Shown here: piece by piece, positions 25,531 to 34,361 of the stretch
How positions within the stretch are numbered: position 1 is the first letter of the stretch
Layout of the letters: every line of letters begins with the position of its first letter
Source of the DNA: JAJYSO01 sp964495935
GTDB lineage: Bacteria > Bacteroidota > Bacteroidia > Flavobacteriales > Flavobacteriaceae
Direction: 5' to 3'
NCBI GenBank assembly: GCA_964495935.1
Contig: CAZBXQ010000001.1
Coordinates: 62,001 to 126,000, forward strand
Length of the DNA stretch: 64,000 nucleotides
The notes under the pieces: generated by a model
Database searches by the model: none
What the model was told of the DNA's origin: nothing
What the model saw: only the letters and a program-made list of their open reading frames with translations
Program-made: the position numbers and the translations under genes

Positions 25531-28500
25531 ATGTACAAAAAGTTCATAGATCGACCTATATTATCAACCGTTATCTCTCTGATTATTGTATCGCTGGGGA
25601 TTGTAGGAATGATAGAATTACCCATTACTCGCTTCCCCGAGATCGCCCCACCCAGTGTAAACGTTTCTGCCTCCTACCCGGGAGCTGATGCCGAAACAGT
25701 TGCCAACAGTGTTTTACTTCCATTGGAATCTGCGATCAACGGAGTGGAAGACATGACGTATATCCGATCTAAAGCCTCTACCGGAAGTGCTTCTATCAAC
25801 ATCTTCTTTAAACAGGGAACCAATCCCGACCAGGCTGCCGTAAATGTTCAAAATCGGGTTTCGATTGCCAATAAAGACCTCCCCACCGAAGTGGTTGAAA
25901 ACGGAGTTACCGTAGAACCTCAACAGCGCGGGTCGATTATGACCCTGAATATTTATAGTGACGATCCCGTTTTTGATGAAACCTTTCTACAATCCTATAC
26001 CAATATTAATATTATTCGGGAGTTGCAACGGGTTGATGGGGTAGCCAAGGTAACCCGTATCGGAGCCCGAAACTACGCCATGCGAATTTGGCTGGATCCC
26101 ACCAAATTAAGTGCTTATGGACTGGTTCCCAGTGACGTTAGAGAAGCCGTTAAAAGCCAAAACTTTGAACTGGCTCCGGGGGAATTCGGGCAAAATTCTG
26201 ACCAGGCTTTTCAGGTCACCATTAAGTACGAAGGGCGTTATACATCTCAAAAAGAATTCGAAAATATTATCATTAAAACTACCGATGAAGGCTCTATCCT
26301 CCGGCTAAAAGATATTGCCCGGGTAGAACTCAGCGCAACCAACTTAAGAGCCGAGAACCGGGTGGACGGGAAACCGGGATTAACGATGAATATCACCCAA
26401 AATAGTGGGGCCAATGCCCGGGAGATCGATCTGAATATCCGGGAAAAGTTAAAAGAACTATCAAAAAAATTCCCCGCAGGAGTCAAATATAGCATATCCT
26501 ATAGCGTTAAGGATCAAGTGGATAACTCTATCAATCAGGTTCTTCATACCTTAATCGAGGCCTTTATTCTGGTGTTTATTATTGTCTTTATCTTCCTACA
26601 GGATCTCCGGGCCACCCTTATTCCGGCAATAGCCATCCCGGTGGCTTTAATCGGTACACTATTCTTTATTTATATTCTGGGCTTTTCCATTAATCTCTTA
26701 ACCATGTTTGCTCTGGTGTTAGCGATCGGTATTGTGGTGGATGATGCGATTGTAGTGGTAGAAGCCATTCACGAAAAACTGGAAACCAATGAGCATATCA
26801 GTCCACGTGATGCGGCGGTCACGACGATGGGTGAAATTGGACCGGCCATTATCTCCATTACCATGGTGATGGCAGCCGTATTTATTCCGGTTGGGTTTAT
26901 GCAGGGACCTTCAGGAGTGTTTTACAAACAATTTGCCTATACTCTGGCCATCGCAATCTTAATTTCGGCCCTCAATGCACTAACGCTTTCGCCCGCGCTC
27001 TGTGCGCTTATACTGCATCGTCAACACACTACAAAAGAAGAGGAAAAGAGGGAAGAAGGGGCTAAAAATTTAAACGGTAAAAAAGGGAAGGAAAAGGTGA
27101 AATCACTTCTCGACTATTTCTTTATCTCTTTTAACCGTGCTTTCAAAACAATGACTCATCGTTATTTGGATGCCGTCGTGCTGTTGGTTCGAAAAAGAAA
27201 ACTGGCGATGATTGGTCTGGTGATTGTAGCTGTGATTGGAGTATTGGCCATGCGATTTACCCCTACAGCTTTTATTCCGGATGAAGACAACGGGTTTATC
27301 ATCTTCTCTCTTAAACTGCAACCGGGATCCTCCTTAGCCCGAACGAATAATGTCTTGAAAAAGGCCATTTCAAAATTTGAAGATCGGCCGGAAATCATGA
27401 GTATGTCAACCTCTGCCGGATACAACGCCATTGACAATACGACCAGTTCCTCGTATGCCATGGGGTATATCAATATGTACCCGCAAAATAAAAGAAAGGG
27501 AATCACCGAAATAAATGACTTTATCGATACTATACGAGCCGACTTAGCGAGTATTAATGAAGCTGAAATATCGGTGTATTCCCGTCCTACCATAGAAGGT
27601 TTTGGAGATCAAAACGGTGTCCGATTTGTCATTGAAGATCGATTTGGAGAAGACTTCCAGGCTTTGGGAGCCGTTTCCAAAGACTTTCTCGCCGACTTGA
27701 ATAATCGTCCGGAAATTCTCCAGGCCACAACTACTTTTGAACCGGATTTCCCGCAAATGAAGATTGATGTTGACCGGGAAAAAGCGAAAATGCTGGGGAT
27801 GGACATTCAAGGTATGCTCAACGAATTCCGACAATATTATTCCCGGGTCAAAACCAGTGAATTCAATCTGTTCAACCGCTTGAATTTCGTTTATATCCAG
27901 GGAGAACCGGAAATGACGGCCACCCAATCTTCGATCAATAATATTTTTGTCCGAGGGAAAGAAGGCAATATGGTTCCTATCAACACCTTGGTCAAACTTA
28001 AATCGGCCTACGGCCCCGAAGTAGTAACGCGTTATAATATGTACAACAGTGTGGAAGTGAGTGTACTGCCCAACAAGGGAAATAGTACAGGAGAGGTTAT
28101 GAACGCTATTAACGAAGAAGCCCAAGATAAATTGCCGGGAAACTTTCAAACCGAATATACCGCTCTGAGCTTTGAAGAACAAAAGTCGGGCGGGCAGGCT
28201 GCATTTATCATACTGCTTAGTTTTATCTTTGTCTATTTCCTATTATCGGCACAATATGAAAGCTACATTTTACCACTTTCTATCCTTTTATCTGTCCCGG
28301 TGGGACTCATCGGCGTTTACAGCGTGGTAAACCTTGTCGGCTTACAAAACAACATCTATGTACAGGTGGGGCTTCTTATGTTAATCGGACTTCTGGCAAA
28401 AAACGCCATTTTAGTCGTTGAGTATGCCGTCCAACAGCGGGAAAGAGGAAAGAGCATCATACAATCAGCAATTACCGCCGCGCGATTGCGATTACGCCCT

Positions 28501-28713
28501 ATTTTGATGACCTCACTGGCTTTTGTTGCCGGAATGGTACCGCTTATGTGGTCTTCCGGATCCTCTGCACAAGCTAATCATTCTATTAGTTTTGCTGCAG
28601 CCGGAGGAATGCTGGCCGGTGTCATTCTCGGCGTGTTTATTATTCCTATCCTTTATATCATCTTTCAAAACATAGATGAGAAACTGAAATCGAAAGTTCA
28701 AAAACAAGATTAA
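25531..28713 (+). CDS. RND multidrug efflux pump, HAE1 family (AcrB/MexB-like)
   Basis: A 1060-residue inner-membrane proton/drug antiporter with the duplicated RND layout: one helix, a large periplasmic domain, six helices, repeated. The N-terminus MYKKFIDRPILSTVISLIIV is typical of the HAE1 group. TM4 shows the proton-relay pair in LAIGIVVDDAIVVVEAIHEKL (Asp-Asp, near residues 400-420), and a lysine-containing helix is near GLLAKNAILVVEYAV in the second half (residue ~955). A charged Lys/Glu-rich cytoplasmic insert lies near residues 497-530. It would export hydrophobic drugs or bile/detergent-like compounds. Confidence 0.95.
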   Translation: MYKKFIDRPILSTVISLIIVSLGIVGMIELPITRFPEIAPPSVNVSASYPGADAETVANSVLLPLESAINGVEDMTYIRSKASTGSASINIFFKQGTNPDQAAVNVQNRVSIANKDLPTEVVENGVTVEPQQRGSIMTLNIYSDDPVFDETFLQSYTNINIIRELQRVDGVAKVTRIGARNYAMRIWLDPTKLSAYGLVPSDVREAVKSQNFELAPGEFGQNSDQAFQVTIKYEGRYTSQKEFENIIIKTTDEGSILRLKDIARVELSATNLRAENRVDGKPGLTMNITQNSGANAREIDLNIREKLKELSKKFPAGVKYSISYSVKDQVDNSINQVLHTLIEAFILVFIIVFIFLQDLRATLIPAIAIPVALIGTLFFIYILGFSINLLTMFALVLAIGIVVDDAIVVVEAIHEKLETNEHISPRDAAVTTMGEIGPAIISITMVMAAVFIPVGFMQGPSGVFYKQFAYTLAIAILISALNALTLSPALCALILHRQHTTKEEEKREEGAKNLNGKKGKEKVKSLLDYFFISFNRAFKTMTHRYLDAVVLLVRKRKLAMIGLVIVAVIGVLAMRFTPTAFIPDEDNGFIIFSLKLQPGSSLARTNNVLKKAISKFEDRPEIMSMSTSAGYNAIDNTTSSSYAMGYINMYPQNKRKGITEINDFIDTIRADLASINEAEISVYSRPTIEGFGDQNGVRFVIEDRFGEDFQALGAVSKDFLADLNNRPEILQATTTFEPDFPQMKIDVDREKAKMLGMDIQGMLNEFRQYYSRVKTSEFNLFNRLNFVYIQGEPEMTATQSSINNIFVRGKEGNMVPINTLVKLKSAYGPEVVTRYNMYNSVEVSVLPNKGNSTGEVMNAINEEAQDKLPGNFQTEYTALSFEEQKSGGQAAFIILLSFIFVYFLLSAQYESYILPLSILLSVPVGLIGVYSVVNLVGLQNNIYVQVGLLMLIGLLAKNAILVVEYAVQQRERGKSIIQSAITAARLRLRPILMTSLAFVAGMVPLMWSSGSSAQANHSISFAAAGGMLAGVILGVFIIPILYIIFQNIDEKLKSKVQKQD

Positions 28714-28716
28714 ATC

Positions 28717-30168
28717 ATGGTTCTACGGAAATATGTGATACGAGCATTTATTGTGACCGGCGTCCTTCTTCTGGGGGCCTGTGGAGCTCAAAAACAGTAC
28801 TCCATGAAGGATATGGATTTGCCCGATATCTTTCAGATTCCGGATTCTGTAACCCAGAGTCTGGACAGTACTCTGATCCCGAGAAACCGGTTTTTTAAAG
28901 ATAGCACCTTGCGTTCCCTTATTGACGGAGCTCTCAAAAATAACTTTGAGGTTAGGATTGCCGATAAGGAAATGAATATTAACGAAGCTTATTACAAACA
29001 ATCTAAAGCTGCTTTTTATCCTCGGTTAAATCTCAACTTATTTTCTATCGAACGTCGCTGGTATTCCAGAAATTCGAGGAATTCCCCGGCAAGTGATTGG
29101 TACGAATATAAAAACAAAACCCCTTCCCGGGATATGTTTCGGGAAAGGCTGGACCACAGCTCCAGTGCAATTTTGGATTGGGAAGTGGGTATATGGGGAG
29201 AATTACGCAATCAAAAACGCGCTGCTTCAGCTCTCTATCAACAATCAAAAATTGCCAAACGAGCCCTGGAAACCGAACTTATTGCTACCATTTCTGAGGA
29301 TTATTATACCCTCCTCAGCCTTGATGAACAGCTCGAAGTTGCAGAAGCAAACCATAAATACCGGGATAGTACATTAAACATGATCAACCTGTTATACAAT
29401 GCGGGAGAAGTTTCAGCATTGGCTGTTCAACAGGCTCAAACTCAGGTTCTGGAGGCCTCTACATTAATCTCAAAACTGAGTGAACAACGCACAATCCAAG
29501 AAAATAACCTGCGCCTTCTGGTCGGGAAATTACCCGGCTCTATTGAGCGTAAAACCACATTGACATACGAGGATTCCCTCTACCGGGAAGTCAAAGAACT
29601 CCCCCTCTATCTGGTTCAAAACCGACCCGATGTGATCGTTTCACAATATGGATTAACAGCCGCCAATGCCCGAGTCGGAGTGACGCAAGCACAACGTTAT
29701 CCCAATCTGGTAATTTCGGCAGAAGGAGGATTGGAATCCTTATTACCACAAAATTGGTTTAACATTCCGGGTTCGCTCTTTGGTCAATTTATCGGCGGAC
29801 TCGCCCTGCCGCTTTTTAATGGGAGAGAGCTTAAAACGGAATATGAAGTAGCCCTCTACGAACGGGATGAAGCCGAAATCAATTTCCAACGAAACGTATA
29901 TGAAGCGATAGTCGATATTCGGAATACACTCATTTCTTTAGACCGATTAGAGGAACAATTGGAAACCGCCGAAGTACAACAACTTGTAGCCCAAAAGGCA
30001 TTAAACAACTCCCGCATGCTCTTTAGCTCCGGATTTGCCGATTACCTCGAAGTGATAACCGCTCAAAGTGAAGCCCTTGCATCAGAATTATCGCTGGTCC
30101 AGACTAAAGCGGCTTTACTTAATATGCGGGTTCAACTCTATCGCGCTTTAGGAGGAGGCTGGTATTAA
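28717..30168 (+). CDS. Outer-membrane efflux lipoprotein, TolC/OprM (NodT) family
   Basis: A 483-residue outer-membrane channel of the RND system. A lipobox (VLLLGAC) at about residues 16-22 marks it as a lipoprotein like OprM. Two long helical repeats typical of TolC are visible: the first with the EADKEMNINEAYYKQSK-like region and the second with VSQYGLTAANARVGVTQAQ near 310. ATG 28717 lies three bases after the pump stop codon, so the three genes are surely one operon. A candidate terminator follows. Confidence 0.93.
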   Translation: MVLRKYVIRAFIVTGVLLLGACGAQKQYSMKDMDLPDIFQIPDSVTQSLDSTLIPRNRFFKDSTLRSLIDGALKNNFEVRIADKEMNINEAYYKQSKAAFYPRLNLNLFSIERRWYSRNSRNSPASDWYEYKNKTPSRDMFRERLDHSSSAILDWEVGIWGELRNQKRAASALYQQSKIAKRALETELIATISEDYYTLLSLDEQLEVAEANHKYRDSTLNMINLLYNAGEVSALAVQQAQTQVLEASTLISKLSEQRTIQENNLRLLVGKLPGSIERKTTLTYEDSLYREVKELPLYLVQNRPDVIVSQYGLTAANARVGVTQAQRYPNLVISAEGGLESLLPQNWFNIPGSLFGQFIGGLALPLFNGRELKTEYEVALYERDEAEINFQRNVYEAIVDIRNTLISLDRLEEQLETAEVQQLVAQKALNNSRMLFSSGFADYLEVITAQSEALASELSLVQTKAALLNMRVQLYRALGGGWY

Positions 30169-30193
30169 AAATCTCATCAAGAAACCCATCATG

Positions 30194-30220
30194 CCGAGAT
30201 TCGAAGGAATCGAGGTTTTT
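30194..30220 (+). terminator. Candidate terminator of the efflux operon
   Basis: CCGAGATTC pairs with GAATCGAGG around a GAAG tetraloop; GATTC/GAATC and the outer CC/GG pair, with a GA/GA mismatch between. Five T follow. Confidence 0.5.
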
Positions 30221-30423
30221 ATCTCATTCCTTATTTTGTGTTAAGGAGATAGAATCTGCTTCCGCAAAAATTCATTTTTTTTGCCGGTACATTCAGGAAT
30301 TATCTCAATTCCTATCCAAAATTAAAAAATAATTGTAGTTTTAACCGCCTTCAAAACAAGTAGCCCCTACGCAATACACTTGTTTGGGATTCAAGAACTT
30401 CAAACTGACCTAAATCCATTTTA

Positions 30424-31656
30424 ATGGCTTTAAACATTGTTTTTATAGCTTTCTTTGTCATTGCTTTTTTGGTTGCCCTTTACCGTCTTATTTTTCTGGG
30501 CGATGTCGATATCTTTACCGATATTGTAAACAGCACTTTTGATTACTCAAAAACCGCTGCCGAAATCTCATTGGGCCTCATTGGAATTATGGCCCTTTGG
30601 TTAGGAATCATGAAAGTTGGCGAACGCGGAGGAGTAGTTCGGGTCATGGCTCGCATAGTAAGCCCGTTTTTTAACAAACTCTTCCCCGGTATTCCTAAGG
30701 ATCATCCGGTTTATGGTTCCATTATGATGAATTATTCTGCCAATATGTTGGGACTGGACAATGCAGCCACTCCGCTGGGGTTAAAAGCAATGAAGGAATT
30801 ACAAGAGTTGAATCCCTCAAAGAACACAGCCAGTAATGCCCAAATAATGTTTATTGTACTCAATGCTTCCAGTATCACCCTGATTCCGGTAAGTATTATG
30901 GCCTACCGGGCACAAGAAGGAGCTGTAAATCCGTCGGATGTGTTCCTTCCCATTCTGTTAGCCACTTTTTTCTCCACACTAACCGCTCTGGTAGTTGTAG
31001 CCATTTACCAAAAAATAAATCTTTTTAATAAGACTATTTTACTTTTTATCGGAACGCTTACTGTGGGGATCGGAGCTCTACTCTATTATTTTTCTACATT
31101 GAGCCAGGAAGAAATCAGCACCATCTCTTCGGTGGTGGGAAATGGAATTATTTTCAGTATTATCGTTGTCTTTTTTGCGATGGCCTGGAGAAAAAAAGTA
31201 GATGTCTATGCTGCTTTTATCGATGGAGCCAAAGAAGGTTTTGAGGTAGCCGTCATGATTATCCCCTATCTTGTTGCCATTCTTGTAGGAGTGGGCGTTT
31301 TTCGAGCCTCCGGAAGCATGGAATATATCATTCATTTGCTCAGTACGGGAATCGCTGCCTTGGGATTAAACACTGATTTCGTTCCCTCCCTTCCCGTAGC
31401 CTTAATGAAGCCGCTGAGCGGGAGTGGAGCCCGGGGACTGATGGTCGAGATTATGCACAATTTTGGAGCCGATTCATTCCCAGGGCGTGTGGCCTCGGTA
31501 ATGCAGGGATCTACAGAAACTACATTCTATGTTTTAGCCGTTTATTTCGGAGCCGTTAACATCAAAAAGACACGACATGCACTCCCCGCTGCTCTATTAT
31601 CTGAACTGGCAGGAATTATTGCTGCGATTTTTATCTCTTATATGTTTTTTCATTAA
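30424..31656 (+). CDS. Nucleoside recognition (Gate) domain membrane protein, SpmA-SpmB-like fusion
   Basis: A 410-residue polytopic membrane protein with two nucleoside-recognition (Gate) domains in tandem. The first half (MNYSANMLGLDNAATPLGLKAM near residues 100-122) matches SpmA-like proteins. The second half (MKPLSGSGARGLMVEIM near 326-342) matches SpmB-like proteins. In Bacteroidota the two are commonly fused as here. Transport of nucleosides or other small molecules is only suggested by the domain name. Single gene, own unit. It is followed downstream by the repeat island. Confidence 0.85.
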   Translation: MALNIVFIAFFVIAFLVALYRLIFLGDVDIFTDIVNSTFDYSKTAAEISLGLIGIMALWLGIMKVGERGGVVRVMARIVSPFFNKLFPGIPKDHPVYGSIMMNYSANMLGLDNAATPLGLKAMKELQELNPSKNTASNAQIMFIVLNASSITLIPVSIMAYRAQEGAVNPSDVFLPILLATFFSTLTALVVVAIYQKINLFNKTILLFIGTLTVGIGALLYYFSTLSQEEISTISSVVGNGIIFSIIVVFFAMAWRKKVDVYAAFIDGAKEGFEVAVMIIPYLVAILVGVGVFRASGSMEYIIHLLSTGIAALGLNTDFVPSLPVALMKPLSGSGARGLMVEIMHNFGADSFPGRVASVMQGSTETTFYVLAVYFGAVNIKKTRHALPAALLSELAGIIAAIFISYMFFH

Positions 31657-31732
31657 GAGCTCGTTGAAACTTTCTGAAATTGACTGTAAAATGATCTTAT
31701 AGCTTCCGTAAGAATCCTTCCCCCTGCACTGC

Positions 31733-32310
31733 CGCGAGAATCCTTTCACGTGGCTTTATACCTCATCTATCTCTCAACCGCACGAGATATAATCTCGCGG
31801 GAGCAGAATAAAAAATCCTCCCTTTGCGTGGCCGCGAGAATCCTCTCTCATGGCTTTATACCTCATCTATCTCTCAACCACACGAGATACAATCTCGCGG
31901 GAGCAGAATAAAAATCCTCCCTTTGCGTGGTCGCGAGAATCCTTTTTCGTGACTTTATACTCCATCTATTCTCTCAACCACACGAGATATAATATCACGG
32001 GAGCAGAATAAAAATCCTCTCCCCTACGCTGCCGCGAGAATCCTCTCTCATGGCTTTATACCCCATCTCTTCTCTCAACCACATGAGATACAATCTCGCG
32101 GGAGCAGAATACCCCCCCCTCCTGCGCTGCCGCGAGAATCCTTTCTCGTGGCTTTATACCTCATCTATCTCTCAACCACACGAGATACAATCTCGCGGGA
32201 GCAGAATAAAAATCCTCCCTTTGCATTGCCGCGAGAATCCTTTCTCGTGGCTTTATACTCCATCTATTCTCTCAACTACACGAGATATAATCTCGCCATA
32301 CTTTCCTTAT
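31733..32310. repeat. Tandem array of six ~100-bp hairpin repeats (REP/BIME-like)
   Basis: Units start with CGCGAGAATCC at 31733, 31833, 31932, 32033, 32131 and 32230 (spacing 98-101). Each complete unit carries a long hairpin: outer arms CCGCGAGA / TCTCGCGG and inner arms TCTCGTGG / CCACACGAGA around a CTTTATACC...CTCTCAA loop, then a spacer GAGCAGAATAAAAATCCT. The last unit is truncated (its right arm ends in TCTCGCC). Substitutions between copies often preserve pairing. The array abuts the REP-associated transposase gene, and more copies follow that gene. Confidence 0.9.
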
Positions 32311-32315
32311 ATTTT

Positions 32316-32882
32316 TTAAAATCCATATCTCCGGTAGATCAAAACATCTTGTAAAAGCCCCTTCCCTCCGGCATAATCTATGGCACTACTATATAAATAA
32401 TCCTCTGGATTATAAACTATCCCTGCCTTAACAGGATTTTGATGGAGATAATTCAACTTCTCTTGGATTACTTCATTACTCCATAACTCAATAGGTTTAT
32501 TATCCTGTCTCCAAAACTGAAAAGTCTTAACATTACTCTTCCCTTTTGCTGCTCTTCTAAAACATCCAAGTAAAAACTCTTTTCTACTTTCTCTTGGATC
32601 ATCAGCGATTGCTTTAGTAATAGCTTTACTGGTAAAACGTTTAAGATCACCCAATAGCCTACCTGGTTTTTGTCCTCCTACACTTCTGAATATCAAATGA
32701 ACATGATTAGGCATTACACACCAAGCCACCACCTCCATCCCTTTTTCTCGTTGACAATAGGAAAGGCTTTCCAAAAAGATTTCCACATATCTATTTTGGT
32801 TAAAAACATCCAGCCAATTCACAACTGCAAAACTGACAAAATAAAGTCCCTCAGGATTATGAAATCGATAATTTCTACTCAT
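32316..32882 (-). CDS. REP-associated tyrosine transposase (RAYT, Y1_Tnp family)
   Basis: A 188-residue single-domain Y1 transposase of the IS200/RAYT group, acting on single-stranded hairpin DNA. The His-hydrophobic-His metal motif is in CVMPNHVHLIF near residue 58. The catalytic tyrosine is likely in KLNYLHQNPVKAGIV near residue 145, the typical RAYT segment. ATG 32882 (MSRNYRF) is preferred over the in-frame TTG at 32888. The gene looks intact and is enclosed by ~100-bp hairpin repeats on both sides, which are its probable substrates. A perfect 11-bp inverted repeat lies just upstream of the start. Confidence 0.9.
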   Translation of the reverse strand: MSRNYRFHNPEGLYFVSFAVVNWLDVFNQNRYVEIFLESLSYCQREKGMEVVAWCVMPNHVHLIFRSVGGQKPGRLLGDLKRFTSKAITKAIADDPRESRKEFLLGCFRRAAKGKSNVKTFQFWRQDNKPIELWSNEVIQEKLNYLHQNPVKAGIVYNPEDYLYSSAIDYAGGKGLLQDVLIYRRYGF

Positions 32883-32898
32883 AGCCAATTGGAATAGA

Positions 32899-32922
32899 AG
32901 TCTTTAAAAACTTTTAAAGACT
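32899..32922. repeat. Perfect 11-bp inverted repeat upstream of the RAYT gene
   Basis: AGTCTTTAAAA (32899-32909) and TTTTAAAGACT (32912-32922) are exact complements with a two-base loop AC. It sits 17 bases upstream of the transposase ATG, at the edge between gene and repeats. It could be an operator, a hairpin in the leader, or an element end. Confidence 0.6.
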
Positions 32923-32942
32923 AAATTAAGGATTTTTACATA

Positions 32943-33105
32943 AACCACACAAGATACAATCTCACGGGAGCAGAATAAAAATCCTCTCCCCTACGCTGCC
33001 GCGAGAATCCTCTCTCATGGCTTTATACTCCATCTATTCTTTCAACCACACGAGATACAATCTCGCGGGAGCAGAATAAAAATCCTCTCCCCGTGGCTTT
33101 ATAAG
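32943..33105. repeat. Further copies of the ~100-bp hairpin repeat, right of the RAYT gene
   Basis: A partial unit (right arm ACCACACAAGATACAATCTC and spacer), then a full unit starting CGCGAGAATCC at 33000, then a truncated one ending in CCGTGGCTTTATAA. The order and orientation are the same as in the array at 31733-32310, so the RAYT gene seems inserted in, or to have grown with, one array. Confidence 0.88.
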
Positions 33106-33114
33106 TTATATCCT

Positions 33115-33146
33115 AAAAATACAAAACCCCAGTGTTTACCGGGGTT
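33115..33146 (-). terminator. Terminator of tRNA-Leu
   Basis: On the minus strand AACCCC (33146-33141) pairs with GGGGTT (33130-33125), followed by TTGTATTTTT. It is placed just after the tRNA 3' end. Confidence 0.7.
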
Positions 33147-33161
33147 CTGATGAATTATCTG

Positions 33162-33243
33162 TACTCGAGGTGGGAATCGAACCCACACTTCCGAAGAAAC
33201 TGGATTTTGAATCCAGCGCGTCTACCAATTCCGCCACTCGAGC
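33162..33243 (-). tRNA. tRNA-Leu (anticodon CAA)
   Basis: The minus strand shows acceptor GCTCGAG pairing with CTCGAGT, a D-arm, an anticodon stem CTGGA/TCCAG with loop TTCAAAA (anticodon CAA), a class II variable arm with CTTCGGAAG, and a T-arm GTGGGTTCGATTCCCAC. Length is 82 bases and CCA is not encoded. The long variable arm and the anticodon both support leucine. Confidence 0.96.
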
Positions 33244-33332
33244 TTTAATATTGGAATGGCAAAAATATAAAATAATTTCAAATCCGCGTACATTCCCCCA
33301 AAAAAATCAAGACGGTCATAAGATTAATTTTA

Positions 33333-33340
33333 TACATTTG
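33333..33340 (+). promoter_or_regulatory. -7 element for prs (TACATTTG)
   Basis: A perfect TAnnTTTG, about 45 bases upstream of the prs ATG. No clear -33. Confidence 0.6.
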
Positions 33341-33385
33341 CAGCACATTAAATAATGGCAACTTTAAAAAACTTGCAATTTATCT

Positions 33386-34312
33386 ATGGGGGTCAAAATA
33401 TTTTCTTGTACGGGGAGTAAGGTACTTGCTCAAAACATCGCCTCTGCTTACGGTACAGAATTGGGAAAAGTAAAAATTTCAACATATAGCGACGGGGAAT
33501 TTCAACCTTCCTTTGAGGAAACCGTCCGGGGTGCCCGGGTATTTATTATAGGTTCAATTTTCCCAAGCGAAAATAATCTCATGGAGATGCTGCTGATGCT
33601 TGATGCGGCTAAAAGAGCTTCAGCTTTGCACATCAATGCTGTGATTCCCTATTTCGGCTGGGCAAGACAGGACCGGAAAGATAAACCGCGAGTACCCATT
33701 GCTGCAAAATTAATGGCCAAGTTATTGGAAACCGCCGGTGCCACCCGTGTGATTACTATGGATTTACATGCCGATCAAATTCAAGGCTTCTTTGAGATCC
33801 CTGTCGATCATCTTTATGCGTCAACACTTTTTCTTCCTCATTTAGAAAGTTTAAATCTGGAAAATCTCACTATGGCTTCTCCCGATATGGGAGGATCTAA
33901 ACGGGCTTATGCCTATGCCAAAGCACTTCAAAGTGATGTAGTCATTTGTTACAAAGAAAGAAAAAAAGCCAATGTTATTTCCCACATGGAACTCATTGGC
34001 AATGTAGATGATAAAAACGTCGTCATCGTTGATGATATGGTCGATACCGCCGGAACGTTGACTAATGCTGCCCATATTATGATGGAGCGAGGCGCAAAAT
34101 CGGTAAGAGCGATCTGTACTCATCCCATCCTTTCGGGAAAAGCGTATGAACGAATCGAAAACTCCATGTTGGAAGAATTGATTGTCACCGATACAGTTCC
34201 CTTAAAAAAGGGGTCAAATAAAATAAAAGTTGTATCTTGCGCAGCCTTATTTGCAAGCATCATGAAACGCGTGCATGACCATCGGTCGATAAGCGGGCAG
34301 TTTGTGATGTAA
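33386..34312 (+). CDS. prs: Ribose-phosphate pyrophosphokinase (PRPP synthetase)
   Basis: A 308-residue class I enzyme making PRPP from ribose 5-phosphate and ATP in the cytoplasm, for nucleotide, His and Trp synthesis. Motifs in order: KISTYSDGEFQPSFEETVRG near residues 30-50, PYFGWARQDRK near 92 (ATP loop), MDLHADQIQGFF near 128 (metal His), and the PRPP loop VVIVDDMVDTAGTLTNAA near 212-230. ATG 33386 is the first in-frame start downstream of a -7 element. It leads rplY and pth on the same strand; the 49-base gap to rplY suggests cotranscription. Confidence 0.95.
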   Translation: MGVKIFSCTGSKVLAQNIASAYGTELGKVKISTYSDGEFQPSFEETVRGARVFIIGSIFPSENNLMEMLLMLDAAKRASALHINAVIPYFGWARQDRKDKPRVPIAAKLMAKLLETAGATRVITMDLHADQIQGFFEIPVDHLYASTLFLPHLESLNLENLTMASPDMGGSKRAYAYAKALQSDVVICYKERKKANVISHMELIGNVDDKNVVIVDDMVDTAGTLTNAAHIMMERGAKSVRAICTHPILSGKAYERIENSMLEELIVTDTVPLKKGSNKIKVVSCAALFASIMKRVHDHRSISGQFVM

Positions 34313-34361
34313 GCGGGTTCGTAGAATTTTTAAATAGTAATCAATTAAACAAGTATAATCA

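Noticed and set aside
32050..32354. Two plus-strand frames made of the repeats (MALYPISSLNHMRYNL-like)
   Set aside because: They are translations of the ~100-bp hairpin repeats and run across unit borders; no protein is expected.
31733..33105. Possible CRISPR array
   Set aside because: The repeats are about 100 bp with long internal hairpins, and the connecting sequences are themselves similar between units. No Cas genes are present. It is a REP-like array.
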